Positions 14,419 through 23,911 of a stretch of DNA of 64,000 nucleotides are shown piece by piece. The stretch is taken from assembly GCA_019059635.1 (NCBI GenBank), contig JAGVRJ010000001.1, positions 434,001 through 498,000 of the forward strand, in the 5' to 3' direction. Under the pieces are notes generated by a model. The model made no database searches and was not told where the DNA came from. It saw only the letters and a list, made by a program, of their open reading frames with translations. The translations under genes and the position numbers were made by a program. The stretch comes from Proales similis (Eukaryota > Rotifera > Eurotatoria > Ploima > Proalidae). Each line of letters opens with the position of its first letter. Positions within the stretch are counted from its first letter, which is position 1.

Positions 14419-14436
14419 AGAGAGAGAGAGAGAGAG
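14419..14436. repeat. (GA)n run before the PSMG2 start
   Basis: Uninterrupted AG dinucleotide run ending 12 bp before the ATG at 14449. It may lie in the 5' UTR or core promoter. Confidence 0.8.
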
Positions 14437-14448
14437 CGCGAGGAGAGA

Positions 14449-15507
14449 ATGGAGCAAAAAGTGATCAAGAACGAGCCGCACGTCGACTGGACTGGGTACA
14501 CTTTCATTGTGGCGAGTGTGAGCGTCGGCAACATTGGTCAATTGGCGGTCGACCTGCTCGTCTCGTCGCTGCCCAACACGCACAAAGCCGGCTACATAAT
14601 CACACGTCATGTGCAGCCCATTCTCGGCTACGACGCCTACATTCACGGCTCTGACCAGTTGAGCTTGAGCTGCGAACGTAAGCCGAGACCTTTTTTCTAT
14701 TTACTTTTGAGTTTCTATTCAATCGGTTGCCGCCAAATGAAATGAATCAAGTGTACGAGAACAAGCCTCACAAGCTGGTGATACTTCAACACCGCGCGCC
14801 CGTCTTCAGAGGCAAGCAGGCCGAATACTGCAACTTTCTTGTCGATTTCATTCGAGAGGAAAAGTTCGCCGAGTCGATTTGCTTGACGAGCTCGTTTGCT
14901 CACGAGCGACTCGACTCCCAGCTGAGCGGGTACGACTCTTAGTTTCATGGTCGGCTCTGATGTCGCTCGAGTATTTGCGTTTAAGGACCCAATGCCGCTA
15001 TCTGGCCACCAAGCCAACCGAGAGCGTGAGCAAACTGTTTGAAGAGATGCTCGACTGCAAGCGGCTCGAAAAGAGAATCGATCACAATCGCAATCAGGTC
15101 GAGCCAGGTGCTTCGAACAGTTCCGGCCAACTCGACTGCTTCATACCGGGCGGTGGCATCGCGTCGCGTTTATTTAATCTATGGTAGCCTTGGCCCGTGC
15201 CTCCGAGCTATTTCTCTTTCAACTGTTTGTTAATCAGTCGAGAGCGCCAATCCAGCATGTTCGTTCTGGCCGTGTTCGCACACGAGGGAAACAACATACC
15301 GGAAAGCATTCAGCTCGTCACTCTACTCAATGGCTGGAAGCGTTTTCTGGTGGGTCTCTCTTTGATTCTCCGTTTAAATTAATAATTAAGCTCTTTTCGC
15401 CGACCGACTCGCAGAGCGTCAAGTCGGCCATGTGGCGCACACCCATATCCTGGAAGTATTTATTCGGTCAGTCTCTTGACCCCGTGCTCCAAGGCCAGAT
15501 ATTTTGA
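14449..15507 (+). CDS. PSMG2: Proteasome assembly chaperone 2
   Basis: Partner of PSMG1 in assembling the 20S proteasome alpha ring. Five exons: 14449-14677, 14752-14929, 14986-15183, 15238-15349, 15391-15507; 277 aa. Seen: VASVSVGNIGQLAVDLLVSS at the N-terminus, HKLVILQHRAPVF, the motif IPGGGIASRLF, then FAHEGNNIPESIQLVTLLNG, and the terminal WRTPISWKYLFG. Order and spacing follow PSMG2 across its length. The gene starts 229 bp after the NUDCD1 stop. Introns are 41-74 nt. Confidence 0.92.
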
Positions 15508-15987
15508 ATTTGGAGCGTAACAAACAAACGATAAAAAGCACGAGAAATAAACGAGAGAAAAAAAAGCGATCGAAACGCATGCACCAATTCACTCAAATAT
15601 CAAGGCTGGGCGCAGACGAGCGGCGCATATGCTTCACTTGGGCCCGATAGAGGCGTCAGACGGCGGCCGCATTATCGACCGTATTTGGGTCAAGTTGTCT
15701 GAATGTCTAGTGGGCTTTTTTTTATTGACGTCCGTTCTGGCTCATTATGAATTCGTCTGGCTTGGCCGGCCGAGGTTTGAAGCATTCAAGCGACTGGCGC
15801 ACGTCCCCCCTCCCCTCCTGCCACATCTCTCTCTCCCTGCGCTTCATGCGCGCCATAATCGCTCAATAGACAGACCGGCTTCCCCTCAATTCGACTGGCT
15901 AGACGGCCATTCGGCGCTCGTTCTAATGAGAATCGGCTAGACGGCCCGACTTGAAATCAACATAAACGCGGTCAGCTCACGGCCGGC

Positions 15988-15995
15988 TATATAAA
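15988..15995 (+). promoter_or_regulatory. TATA box without adjacent ORF
   Basis: Sequence TATATAAA in a GC-rich setting predicts initiation near 16015-16020 on the plus strand. The next supported ATG is more than 800 bp downstream. An acceptor-like site just before the proline-rich ORF (TTAACTTAG ending near 16813) would allow a spliced 5' UTR. Confidence 0.45.
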
Positions 15996-16747
15996 GGGCG
16001 GAGAAAATTTGTTGGGCTCATTGCATTTCGAATTCATCTAAAACGCGTCGCGCTATTTTTCTCGCCAGTTCGTCATGAGGTCTACAATTCGGCCGACCTG
16101 AGCTCTGCCTACAATCGACTCGTTTTCATGCTTTTCGACATTTTTTTCTAGATCGTTCAGCTGCACTCTGCTGCTGCTGCTGCTAGAAGAGACCCGAACT
16201 CGGAGGCCGGCCAACAACTGAGCCACAATGAGTCCCAACATCCGGAGTCGCTGAATCCCTCAACTGTTTCTTCGTTTTTGTTTTGTTTTCTCAATCCACT
16301 AGTCTGTTGCTAGATTTGCACCAATTTGTTTTCTGATTGGAAAGAATGTCCTTTACCAGCATCAGCATCAACTACTATTACTACTACTACTACGAGGTCC
16401 CAAAACAGTGAAGGGTTGTACAAATGAAATTTCTTCAATGTCGTCAAATTAGCTAGAAAAGTTGACCGAAAGCACTCGAATGAGCTTCAAGCTATTCATT
16501 GTTTTTGTTTTGCCGCCAAAAAATAAACTTGAAAAAACCCAAATCTGTGGCCCAGCTGGCTCCACTCTCTTTCCCTGCTTATTTGACGACGGCTATTAGT
16601 CACATCCAGACCAATGAGACGACAGCACACCATGATGAATAGTAGGGCTGATTAACTCGAGGATTATTTGCTGATAACACTGTTCTTGCTCAATAGAGAT
16701 CGCGAGTCTATTCGAGTACAGCAAGACGTCGAGATAAGGCCGCTTGA

Positions 16748-16754
16748 TATAAAA
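16748..16754 (+). promoter_or_regulatory. TATA box of the proline-rich gene
   Basis: TATAAAA, 65-71 bp before the ATG at 16819, so transcription would begin about 40 bp before the start codon. Confidence 0.5.
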
Positions 16755-16818
16755 TGTGACTTCACCTGCGCCATGTTGAATTCAAAGTGAAGATTAGGCT
16801 CGATTTAACTTAGACCAA

Positions 16819-17208
16819 ATGAACAGCAACTTTTATCCAGGCGGAGGAGCACCCACGCCCTACAACCCAAACAGCACACCGACGCCCTACGCGCCCCAAG
16901 GAGGATGGACTCCTCAGGCGTACAATCCGTACAGCGGCGGAGTACCAGGCGAAGGCATGCCCAAGCCGCAGCCAGGTCTCATCCCTTCCGGCTATCCGTC
17001 TTATGGCGCGCCAGGCCAGCCTCAGCCTTTCAATCCGGCATTTAGCGCCCCCGTTCCCAGCCAGCCTGTTCCGTTCAATCCGCCGGGCAGCAGCCAATTC
17101 GGCCCCTACAACCCTCAGCCTGAGCCATTCAACCCTTACGGAGCACAGCCTCAGCCTTTTAATCCTTACGGTTCTCAGCCCCAGCCCTACAACCCGAATC
17201 CGTTCTAA
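16819..17208 (+). CDS. Proline-rich low-complexity protein with [FY]NP repeats
   Basis: Single exon, 129 aa, from ATG 16819 to TAA. No signal peptide, no membrane segment and no cysteine. Built mainly of Pro, Gln, Gly, Asn, Tyr and Phe, with eight copies of a [FY]-N-P core spaced about 9-20 residues (for example PTPYNPNS, QPFNPYG, GPYNPQP, QPYNPNPF). The last repeats share PQPEPFNPYG / QPQPFNPYG / QPQPYNP and look like recent duplications. I recognise no family. It should be disordered; such tyrosine- and proline-rich proteins can be assembly or adaptor proteins, which is inference. The coding status rests on the uninterrupted frame, the clean start and stop, and a TATA box at the right distance. 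Confidence 0.7.
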   Translation: MNSNFYPGGGAPTPYNPNSTPTPYAPQGGWTPQAYNPYSGGVPGEGMPKPQPGLIPSGYPSYGAPGQPQPFNPAFSAPVPSQPVPFNPPGSSQFGPYNPQPEPFNPYGAQPQPFNPYGSQPQPYNPNPF

Positions 17209-17741
17209 AAACGCAATGGACAAATGATGACGCTTTTCTCTTAGTTCACGACCTGTGAAGTTCGTTGGTTTCTTTATAATTATTAATGAGAGATTTACGA
17301 TTTAGCGATAAAAAAACAACAAATTTATGTTAAAATATGCAAATAAATGTGCAATGTCACTTTCAACCGCATCCAAGACTAGAACACTTTAGAATAAATT
17401 TGGGTACGACCATGTCTCTCTACAATAACTCATAGTTATATACACGAAGTATGTATCCTATTCGGAGACGTTCTCCTGAGCCATTGCGATGACGAGTGCA
17501 GCCGGCCAATAGTCCTTTGATAGGACTATTGGTGCGGAAGCCGAGCGATGGTTTTATTTCCTAAAAAATGAAAAGAATCTGTTCATCGTCCCTCCTTAAA
17601 CTGTCTGAGTTCGATGAACAAGTGTTCGTCGTCCACGCATTGGTTGGTTTATTAAAACTGAATGGCGGATAAAAAAGCAGGGCAGATACATTGAGGTAAA
17701 AGTTGTGCAAAATTTTACATGGACTGATACAAGCACGGACT
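17209..17741. other. 3' flanks between proline-rich gene and LPMO
   Basis: Non-coding. It contains AATAAA at about 17341 and again near 17393 for the upstream gene. A short inverted repeat sits at about 17509-17532 (AGTCCTTTGATAGGACT), able to form a hairpin. Nothing else seen. Confidence 0.4.
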
Positions 17742-19222
17742 TTAGAGACATGAGCATAGCACTGGGCAGGTTTGGGTACAAGCTAGGAAGTCTGGGTCGG
17801 CTGCTGAGTCGAGAAGAGGCTTCTGCTGGAGAAGATTCTCACACTTGAGTTTACACATTCTGTGGCAGTAAATGGCAACCACTCGCCATATTGACTTCAT
17901 TGAGCCGAGCGGCAGCTTTGATTCACAGCCATTTACCCGGTTGCTCTCATCGACTTGTAATTTGGTCTCTTTCTGTTCCGTGTCGAGCGAATCGCTCTTT
18001 GAGTCAGAGTCTCCTGCCTCGGTCAAATTGCTGGCCAGCTGTTGCCAGACGAGCTCGAACTCAATTGTTTTGTCTTCAGCGTCTGTCTCAGTCTAACAGA
18101 AGCATTAGCCCAAGGCAGTTTGAGTCGACCGGGCTGCTTCACTTACGTGAGAGTGATCATGTTCCTGGCCCTCATCGGTCGCATCATCCGATTGATTTTC
18201 TACTTCGCTTGAAGTACTGGTTGAGTTGGAGTCGGTGAGCGTTTCGTATGTTCCGGTCGAATTGATCAGTTCGGTTGTCAATTCTTCGACCAGCGGCTCT
18301 TGTTCGTCAAACTCGCCGATTGAAATATCTGCGCAGCCAAAGAAATGCTCTTGAACCGGTCCACAGCCGAGACAACTTCGCTTGGTTCTCGAGTCGTATC
18401 CCTTCAAGTCGAAATTCAGTTTAAACGCAATTCAGTCGCAACCTTGTCGCGATTCACTCACCCAGCTATTGCCGGTCACATATTTCCATTGCCTTTGAGG
18501 AAACTGTTCAAGAAGCTTGCCTGCTGGAAAAAAAAACAGAGCAACTCACAGAACGCAGTGGCGACAGGTGAAGTTCTCTGGCACCTGCAGTTGGCATTGC
18601 ACAGTGGTCATGTAGTCGGCCACTGCAAACTGCTTCTCGCCGTAGGGGCCAATCGACAGAACGGTTTTGTTGAGGCACTCTTGAGTGGCGTCGCCCTTCC
18701 AGCCGTCTATCCTGCACAGGCGAAACTCAAAGTATCCGAGGTGGTTGGCAGTGATCTAAAGGCGGACACACAAAGCGGCCGGCGATTAGCAGCTGTTTGA
18801 TTTGCACAAAATGAATTCGCATTTACTTGAACCACGGCGTCAATTTTCTCGTTCATTGCGTAGTGGCGCACAATCTTGCCCAGGTAGCGTTTGCCTCCTT
18901 TCTCATGCAGGCGCTCGCCGTCCCACGGGTCGCCGCAGATGCCGCATTTGCCTCCGTTCTCTGACCACTGACGTTGCATGCCGCCGCAGAACATTTGATT
19001 GTAGTCGTAGTTTTTACAGCAGTCGACAAAGTCCGAGTCGACGAGCCAGGCGCTTGCACGTGACGGTGGCTCTAAAAGTCGCATTCAATTGTGTTGGAGT
19101 GCCGTTCAGTTCGAATCGAATTGCCAACCTGCCAAGTAGGCGTGCGCTTCAACAAGGCTGCTCATCTCAAATGCGATCACGCAGATCATTAGCGTCGATG
19201 CCATCCACTTGATTGTCCTCAT
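17742..19222 (-). CDS. Secreted AA15-type lytic polysaccharide monooxygenase
   Basis: Copper enzyme that oxidatively cleaves chitin or cellulose outside the cell. Six exons on the minus strand: 19222-19129, 19071-18827, 18755-18550, 18492-18462, 18401-18147, 18092-17742; 393 aa. Seen: a signal peptide of 26 residues ending VEA, so the mature protein starts with His27 (HAYLAEPPSRASAW), the first arm of the histidine brace; then YNQMFCGGMQRQW and GGKCGICGDPWDG; the second brace histidine, His118, in ITANHLGYFEFRLC; and CVLQWKYVTGNSWG and CLGCGPVQEHFFGCADISI. The spacing of the two His (mature 1 and 92) fits AA15. After the catalytic domain come an acidic Ser/Thr-rich linker and an eight-cysteine tail (YCHRMCKLKC ... 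CTQTCPVLCSC). A TATA-like TTTAAATA lies about 95 bp upstream. Confidence 0.9.
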
Positions 19223-19361
19223 TTCAGTCGGATCTCAAAGCTGTTTCTACTTTCAAGTTCTTCTCTTTTTTCTTCTGAACTGCAGCAAGGTTAAATCAAT
19301 TCCAAGCATCGAGCCTATTTAAACCCAGTCGATTACGCAACTCTAGCGCTCATTCGTTCGT

Positions 19362-19390
19362 TACACACACACACACACGCGCGCACACAC
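19362..19390. repeat. (CA)n microsatellite
   Basis: CA/CG dinucleotide run upstream of the LPMO gene, beyond its TATA-like box. Confidence 0.85.
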
Positions 19391-19866
19391 AAACAGAAAG
19401 AAACGTGCACAATCACATAGCGACCATCATTTGTTTCTCTCTTCAAGGGACACAACATCCGAGGCCGACTTTGTCGACTCGCTTGAGCGGTGGCGGCGAA
19501 CAAGTTGCGTAACGGCTGTTCTAAATTTAAAGAAATGAACAAAAAAGAAACTTTCCGCAGCGGCAATCAGCTCAATTCCCAGCGGTTTAATTCATGAACG
19601 AACTTTGCTTCTTTTTTTGTTTTGACGAGTCTAACTTGAAGTCTTCAGCTTCGGCTTGTTTATTTATTAATTGAAGTGTGAGAGAGAGAGAGTAAAAGAG
19701 AGGGAACGAGAGGAGCAGAGGGCGAGAGTGCACAATTCAAGTCCAACTCGTTAACAAAGAGTCTACCAGCGAGTTAGTCAACTGGGTCGAGCACCTGAGG
19801 GTGTGGTTCTGAAACTCTATGGCTTCGCTGTCCTCCTTTCTGATCTGTTCTGATTCAGAGCACAAC

Positions 19867-19922
19867 AGAGAGAGAGAGAAAGGGAGAGAGAAAGGGAGAG
19901 AGAAAGAGAGAGAGAGAGAGAG
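19867..19922. repeat. Imperfect (GA)n microsatellite
   Basis: About 56 bp of GA repeats interrupted by AAAGGG units. Confidence 0.85.
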
Positions 19923-20243
19923 CAGTTGAAATGCTTCAATAACAAGTCAGAACTTGAAAGAGGAGGCAATCATCTCAAAGTCGCGCTTGCTGTCCTTCCC
20001 AGTGATTAATAGGCACTTAGCAGCCGTAGTCGGCCATATTTGCCCTCGATCGGACAACATGAGCAAATCTGAAGTTAAGCGGAGCTGACAGCGCAAATTC
20101 ATTTATTAGAGCATTCTAGTTAAAGCTTGTTTGGGTTTAGAAAGAGCCAGACTCAAGCCATTTAAAACGAGCTTAGCAACGAAAAGCTAGTGAAAGGCGT
20201 TTAAGACGTTCTAGCTGGTTTAGTTGTTGATTAAAAGAGGAGT

Positions 20244-20638
20244 CTAGCCAGTGCCGCTGAATCGATCCAGCAGGCTGTTGTATGAGCTTTTGGACAAGTT
20301 CTTGAATGAACTCCTCTTGACACTTCGCAGTTGCTGGGCTGCGGCTTTGAGGGCTTTCAGAAAGCTCAGGTCATCCTCGAGCGTATCGATGATGCTGTCA
20401 AGCCGAGACGAGTCCAATCGAGCCCGGCCCATCAACTCGCTCATGTCCGCTCCGAGCTGCTGCTTATATAATCGCAAATTTAACTGAGCCGTGGCTGTGA
20501 GCGTTAGATTCAACTGACCTCTTGGTTATCTGAGATGCTTTCGCGATCGATAGCCGCCTGGCTTGGATAGGCCCAGATGCCGGAGGCGGCCGATAAGAGC
20601 AGAATGGCAGAGAATAGGATTAATGCGCTTGATCTCAT
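20244..20638 (-). CDS. Secreted peptide precursor, PDF-like paralog A
   Basis: Probable neuropeptide precursor. Two exons, 20638-20519 and 20483-20244, 119 aa, joined by a 35-nt intron. Seen: a hydrophobic signal peptide (about residues 1-23, ending GIWA), a spacer YPSQAAIDRESISDNQE, a helical segment, then a dibasic site SVKR followed by a final 22-residue peptide. That peptide ends LLDRFSGTG directly before the stop; a terminal Gly is the usual amide donor. The gene shares exon phase, the AAxDR spacer start and an aligned YK pair with the precursor at 21403-21816, which supports the short intron. The LDR-x-x-x-x-G ending recalls PDF-type peptides; this is inference. A TATA box lies about 80 bp upstream. 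Confidence 0.72.
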
Positions 20639-21402
20639 TCTCTTTGGTCCTGTTGGTGTTGTTGATGCTGAATTTAGAACTTGAACGATTTATTATCCAA
20701 TCTGAAACAGCAGCGCATTTTTATAGACAATCGAATGTTTGAATTGTAAAATGATCGCAGTCAGGTTCTAATTGACGTTAGAATGTGCGCAATCAATACG
20801 TGACTCCATTTATTCGTGAGTCAGTGCCTCGCTCGTTAAAACTCGAACGCGATCAAGTTGGAAGCCCAAGTCAGCCGAGTGGAGTGAATTGATCGCGATG
20901 ATTTATCACCATTTCCGCATTGCCTTTTACATTTGGCTTTACGACACGTTAATGCGCCTCTCGCCCACCGCATTGACAAGCAGCGACCAGGCAGGCGTCC
21001 CAGCTCCTAGCACTCATTGCTCATTTCTCACTCAGATTTCATCATCAAGAATGCTCACGTTTATTTTCGTCCGTGGGCAAGCTTCAGGAAGCTTTGATGT
21101 TGAAAATGACATGCGGCCTGATTGAAATATGGAGCCGAAGAATCAGAACCGAGCGAAGCAAAAAGAGGCAGAGGCAGCCGAAATCTATTCACTCTGCGCG
21201 TCTTGTGTAATCAAATTTAAATATTCAAGCATCAAGCACCGCTTGCCAGTTTAACTCGATGCCCAACTGAGAATTGAACAAAATATTCGTTGGCCATCAG
21301 TTGTTGTTTTTGTTGTTTTATTTCTTCATAGAGTCGAAAACCGAAAAAAAAAGAATGGAAGCAGGCCTCCGAGGAGAGGTCTGTTGCAATTAAATGGCAA
21401 AT
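20639..21402. other. Intergenic between the two peptide precursors
   Basis: Contains the promoter of paralog A (TATA at 20719). No other coding signal is supported; one plus-strand frame near 20889-21125 starts with ATG but shows no family features. Confidence 0.4.
20719..20726 (-). promoter_or_regulatory. TATA box of precursor A
   Basis: Reads CTATAAAA on the minus strand, about 82-88 bp before the ATG at 20638. Confidence 0.5.
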
Positions 21403-21816
21403 TTAATCCCAGCCGTATCTGTTCAAGTCGTGCTCCATCTTGTTCATCAAGCGCATAATTATGTCCTGGTTCTTCAGCTGCCTCTTTTCCAGCAAGGCGT
21501 TGAGCATTCGGCTCTTCTCGTCCGACTCTGGCCACTGACTCTCGCCTGGCACAGTCTCACTGCTCTCTTCTCCAATCAACTTGTCGAGATCGTCCAGTTG
21601 CATTTGCAAGTAGGCGCGGACTACTTTGTACGCTGCCTTCAATTTCTGTTTGAGAAAAAAAAATAAATTCGCTTGCCAACTGAACAAGTGAACAGATGAT
21701 TCGCTTACTTGACTCTCTGACAGGCGGCTTTCATAGTTGCTCCGGTCTACAGCTGCATGTGTCGGGTAAATGGTTAAAGCTATGATGAACACAGCCAGCG
21801 CCAAATTGAGTTTCAT
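21403..21816 (-). CDS. Secreted peptide precursor, PDF-like paralog B
   Basis: Probable neuropeptide precursor. Two exons, 21816-21709 and 21645-21403, 116 aa, intron 63 nt, phase 0. The start is the ATG at 21816; an open extension upstream has no ATG. Seen: a signal peptide (residues 1-21, ending PTHA), a spacer AVDRSNYESRLSESQ, an acidic helical region, then LLEKR followed by a 25-residue terminal peptide. That peptide contains NQDIIMRLMNKM and ends LNRYGWD. The pattern N-x-[D/E]-[I/L]-I-x-x-L-[L/M] is the core of pigment-dispersing factor peptides. There is no terminal Gly, so no amidation is predicted, unlike most PDFs. It could instead be another secreted helical peptide. Confidence 0.72.
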   Translation of the reverse strand: MKLNLALAVFIIALTIYPTHAAVDRSNYESRLSESQVSESSVHLFSWQANLFFFLKQKLKAAYKVVRAYLQMQLDDLDKLIGEESSETVPGESQWPESDEKSRMLNALLEKRQLKNQDIIMRLMNKMEHDLNRYGWD

Positions 21817-23911
21817 GTCGATCACTTTTGCTTTCTTGTCTTTTCGTTTGTTGCTCGTTCTGCTTTCAAGCTTCAAACTCGCCTCAAGTTGATTTTGACG
21901 ATGAGCCCACTCTCTCTCTCTCTCTCTCTGAGGAGCAAAGAAAAGAATAAAAAACCTCTAAAGCGAAAATAATGAAGAAATTTCGGCCCGAATGCGTTGA
22001 CCCAAATAATTTTTTGCCAAATTGTTCCACAATTAATTCAAATGGGCGCCTAATACTTCTCAACAACAATAACAACATAAAAAAAAACGACGACGCGACG
22101 GCGACGACGACGACCACCACCACCACAACAACGCTGCCGCTCGTTACCAACCACTCTGATGATGGCAGTGGCTTTTGTCGAATAAAAAGTTGTGAATGAA
22201 ATGAGCAGGAGCAGATTTGACTTTAGGATAGTGAAAAAGAACAAACAGCCCGGAGAGCCGTCAATGCGCTCTGTAGATCTGGCTCGAATAGTCGACTTGT
22301 TGCTACGATCGCTGCCTGTTTAAATACACGCGATTAGACGAGAGGAGGGCTAATTTCGAAATTAAGCAAATTAAGGTGGCGAACAACTGAAAGCAATATA
22401 GCTTGTTTAGAACGAGAAAAGAAAACAACGTTGATTGTTTAAGCGTAAATAGACGATGATTGCAATTACAGACTTGTCGTCAGGATTGGGCGTCAATGGC
22501 ACCTTTTTAGAGTTGCTAGCCAGAATTGCGGCGCAGCAACATCCGTTCAGCTGCTTGATCGCCAAGTTGAATGCGTGAATCAGATATCGCAATTGGGATT
22601 ATTTGCGTCAATTCCTCGACTGATTGGTTGAGGCCAGGCAGCGGCGAGTAAACTACCTTGTCAACAAATATTTAAAAAAAGTGACTTGGATACGTATTCA
22701 GAGAAAGAGTTCGATTTAGATCAAACTATTCGCTTTCTAAATGAAGGCTCTGAATGAATGAAGGACTCCAAGTCTGAATGAAATTCGCAGCCGTCTATGG
22801 CAAAGAAATGTTTTTATTTTGGAAAAAAATTTTCTGTTTTTATGTTAATAAAGGTGTTCAAGTTGTCGGATTCTAAGCTGAATAGTGTCGAATGTGCAGA
22901 GTGCGGCAGGCCGAGCTATTAAGGGCAAAATGAAAAAAAGGCGAATGAAAGAAAGATCAAATGATTGTCAAATTCGATTAAAAAACGCCAAATAAGAATG
23001 TAAAATGAAGAGTGAGTATTTCACATGGACAGGGCCGAAGCAGAGAGAGTGCCGAGTGAGAGAAGATGAATGCGCTCGGTTGTTTGCGTGCGGCTCCTCT
23101 GGGCTTCTTTCACATAGGCGCGATTGCTATGGGCGACTGTGCGGGCAAATTGACGTCGGCATACTCATCATGGGCATGGCGTTTCGGCTTAATTTAACTA
23201 TTTGGCGAGATTCAAGTCGATGGACAAGAGATAGATGCCAAGCAAGTTGAGTTGCGTCGGTATGAACCAGTCAAGCGTTTGATTCTAATTGTAGCTTGTC
23301 AACGAGATGGATAGACATCGCCGTCGTGATTGTCCTTTTACTTGTTCGATACTTGAATTTGATCGTCGCCCGGTCTCTCACTCTGTCTCGTTGGTGGTTG
23401 TTTTGGCCGAATGCCGCCGCCGTCGTCGTGATCGTCCTTGTGAGCGATCTACTGCCACGCGTGTTGCTCACACGTTGCATTGAAAATTTAAGATAATTTA
23501 TCGAATAAAATTTAAAGTCTAGAGTCGAATTTTAAATTAGAAATAAAGCATTAAGGTTGAAATTGTGATCATTGATTAGTAATTGTTTGGTGACTTGAAT
23601 GCTCATTGAATAGCGATTGTGCGTCTTGTGCTCAGTTGGAAATTTGTCTTGTTCAGCAGTTTGGAATGTTAAACTCCAGTGTTTGCTTGTGTTTGTTGCT
23701 TTTCTTGTTTGTTTGCTTTTTTTTTTGTTTGTTTTTTAGGCTCATAATTGAATTTAATATTTCAATAATTAGATTAAAACTCGCCGTTTAAAAATAAATC
23801 AATAAGAAGGAGCTGAGGAGGAGAAATGCGAACGCGTCAGATGCTCGTGTGGGATGCATCGATTGGATATGAAGCGGCTCGTTGTCAAGCCCGCCACCAC
23901 TTGCATCGTAT
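21817..23911. other. Gene-free stretch upstream of precursor B
   Basis: About 2.1 kb with no supported ORF. It holds (CT)n at 21910-21929 and an ACG/ACC triplet run at 22086-22132. A TATTTAAA on the minus strand near 22318 could serve as a distal promoter for precursor B. AATAAA-like signals on the minus strand near 23795 suit the end of the ZCCHC7-like gene. Confidence 0.4.
22086..22132. repeat. ACG/ACC triplet microsatellite
   Basis: Run of ACG, then ACC triplets, non-coding on present evidence. Confidence 0.8.

Larger units (their letters stand above)
15508..16818. other. Gene-free stretch with a strong TATA box
   Basis: No coding frame that I can support. It holds a good TATA box at 15988 and CTG/ACT trinucleotide patches near 16170 and 16374. 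It may contain the promoter, a non-coding first exon and an intron of the proline-rich gene that follows. Confidence 0.4.
19223..20243. other. Intergenic, microsatellite-rich, with a 5S-like patch
   Basis: Holds (CA)n at 19362-19390, GA tracts near 19679-19692 and 19867-19922, and a short stretch at 20031-20080 that recalls the 5' half of 5S rRNA. No supported ORF. Confidence 0.5.

Noticed and set aside
17509-17532. Short inverted repeat as a bacterial-type terminator
   Set aside because: This is animal nuclear DNA with introns and poly(A) signals; a rho-independent terminator makes no sense, so it is only noted as a hairpin.
22407-22592. Cysteine-containing small frame upstream of the peptide genes
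   Set aside because: No ATG start, no splice context, no family resemblance.
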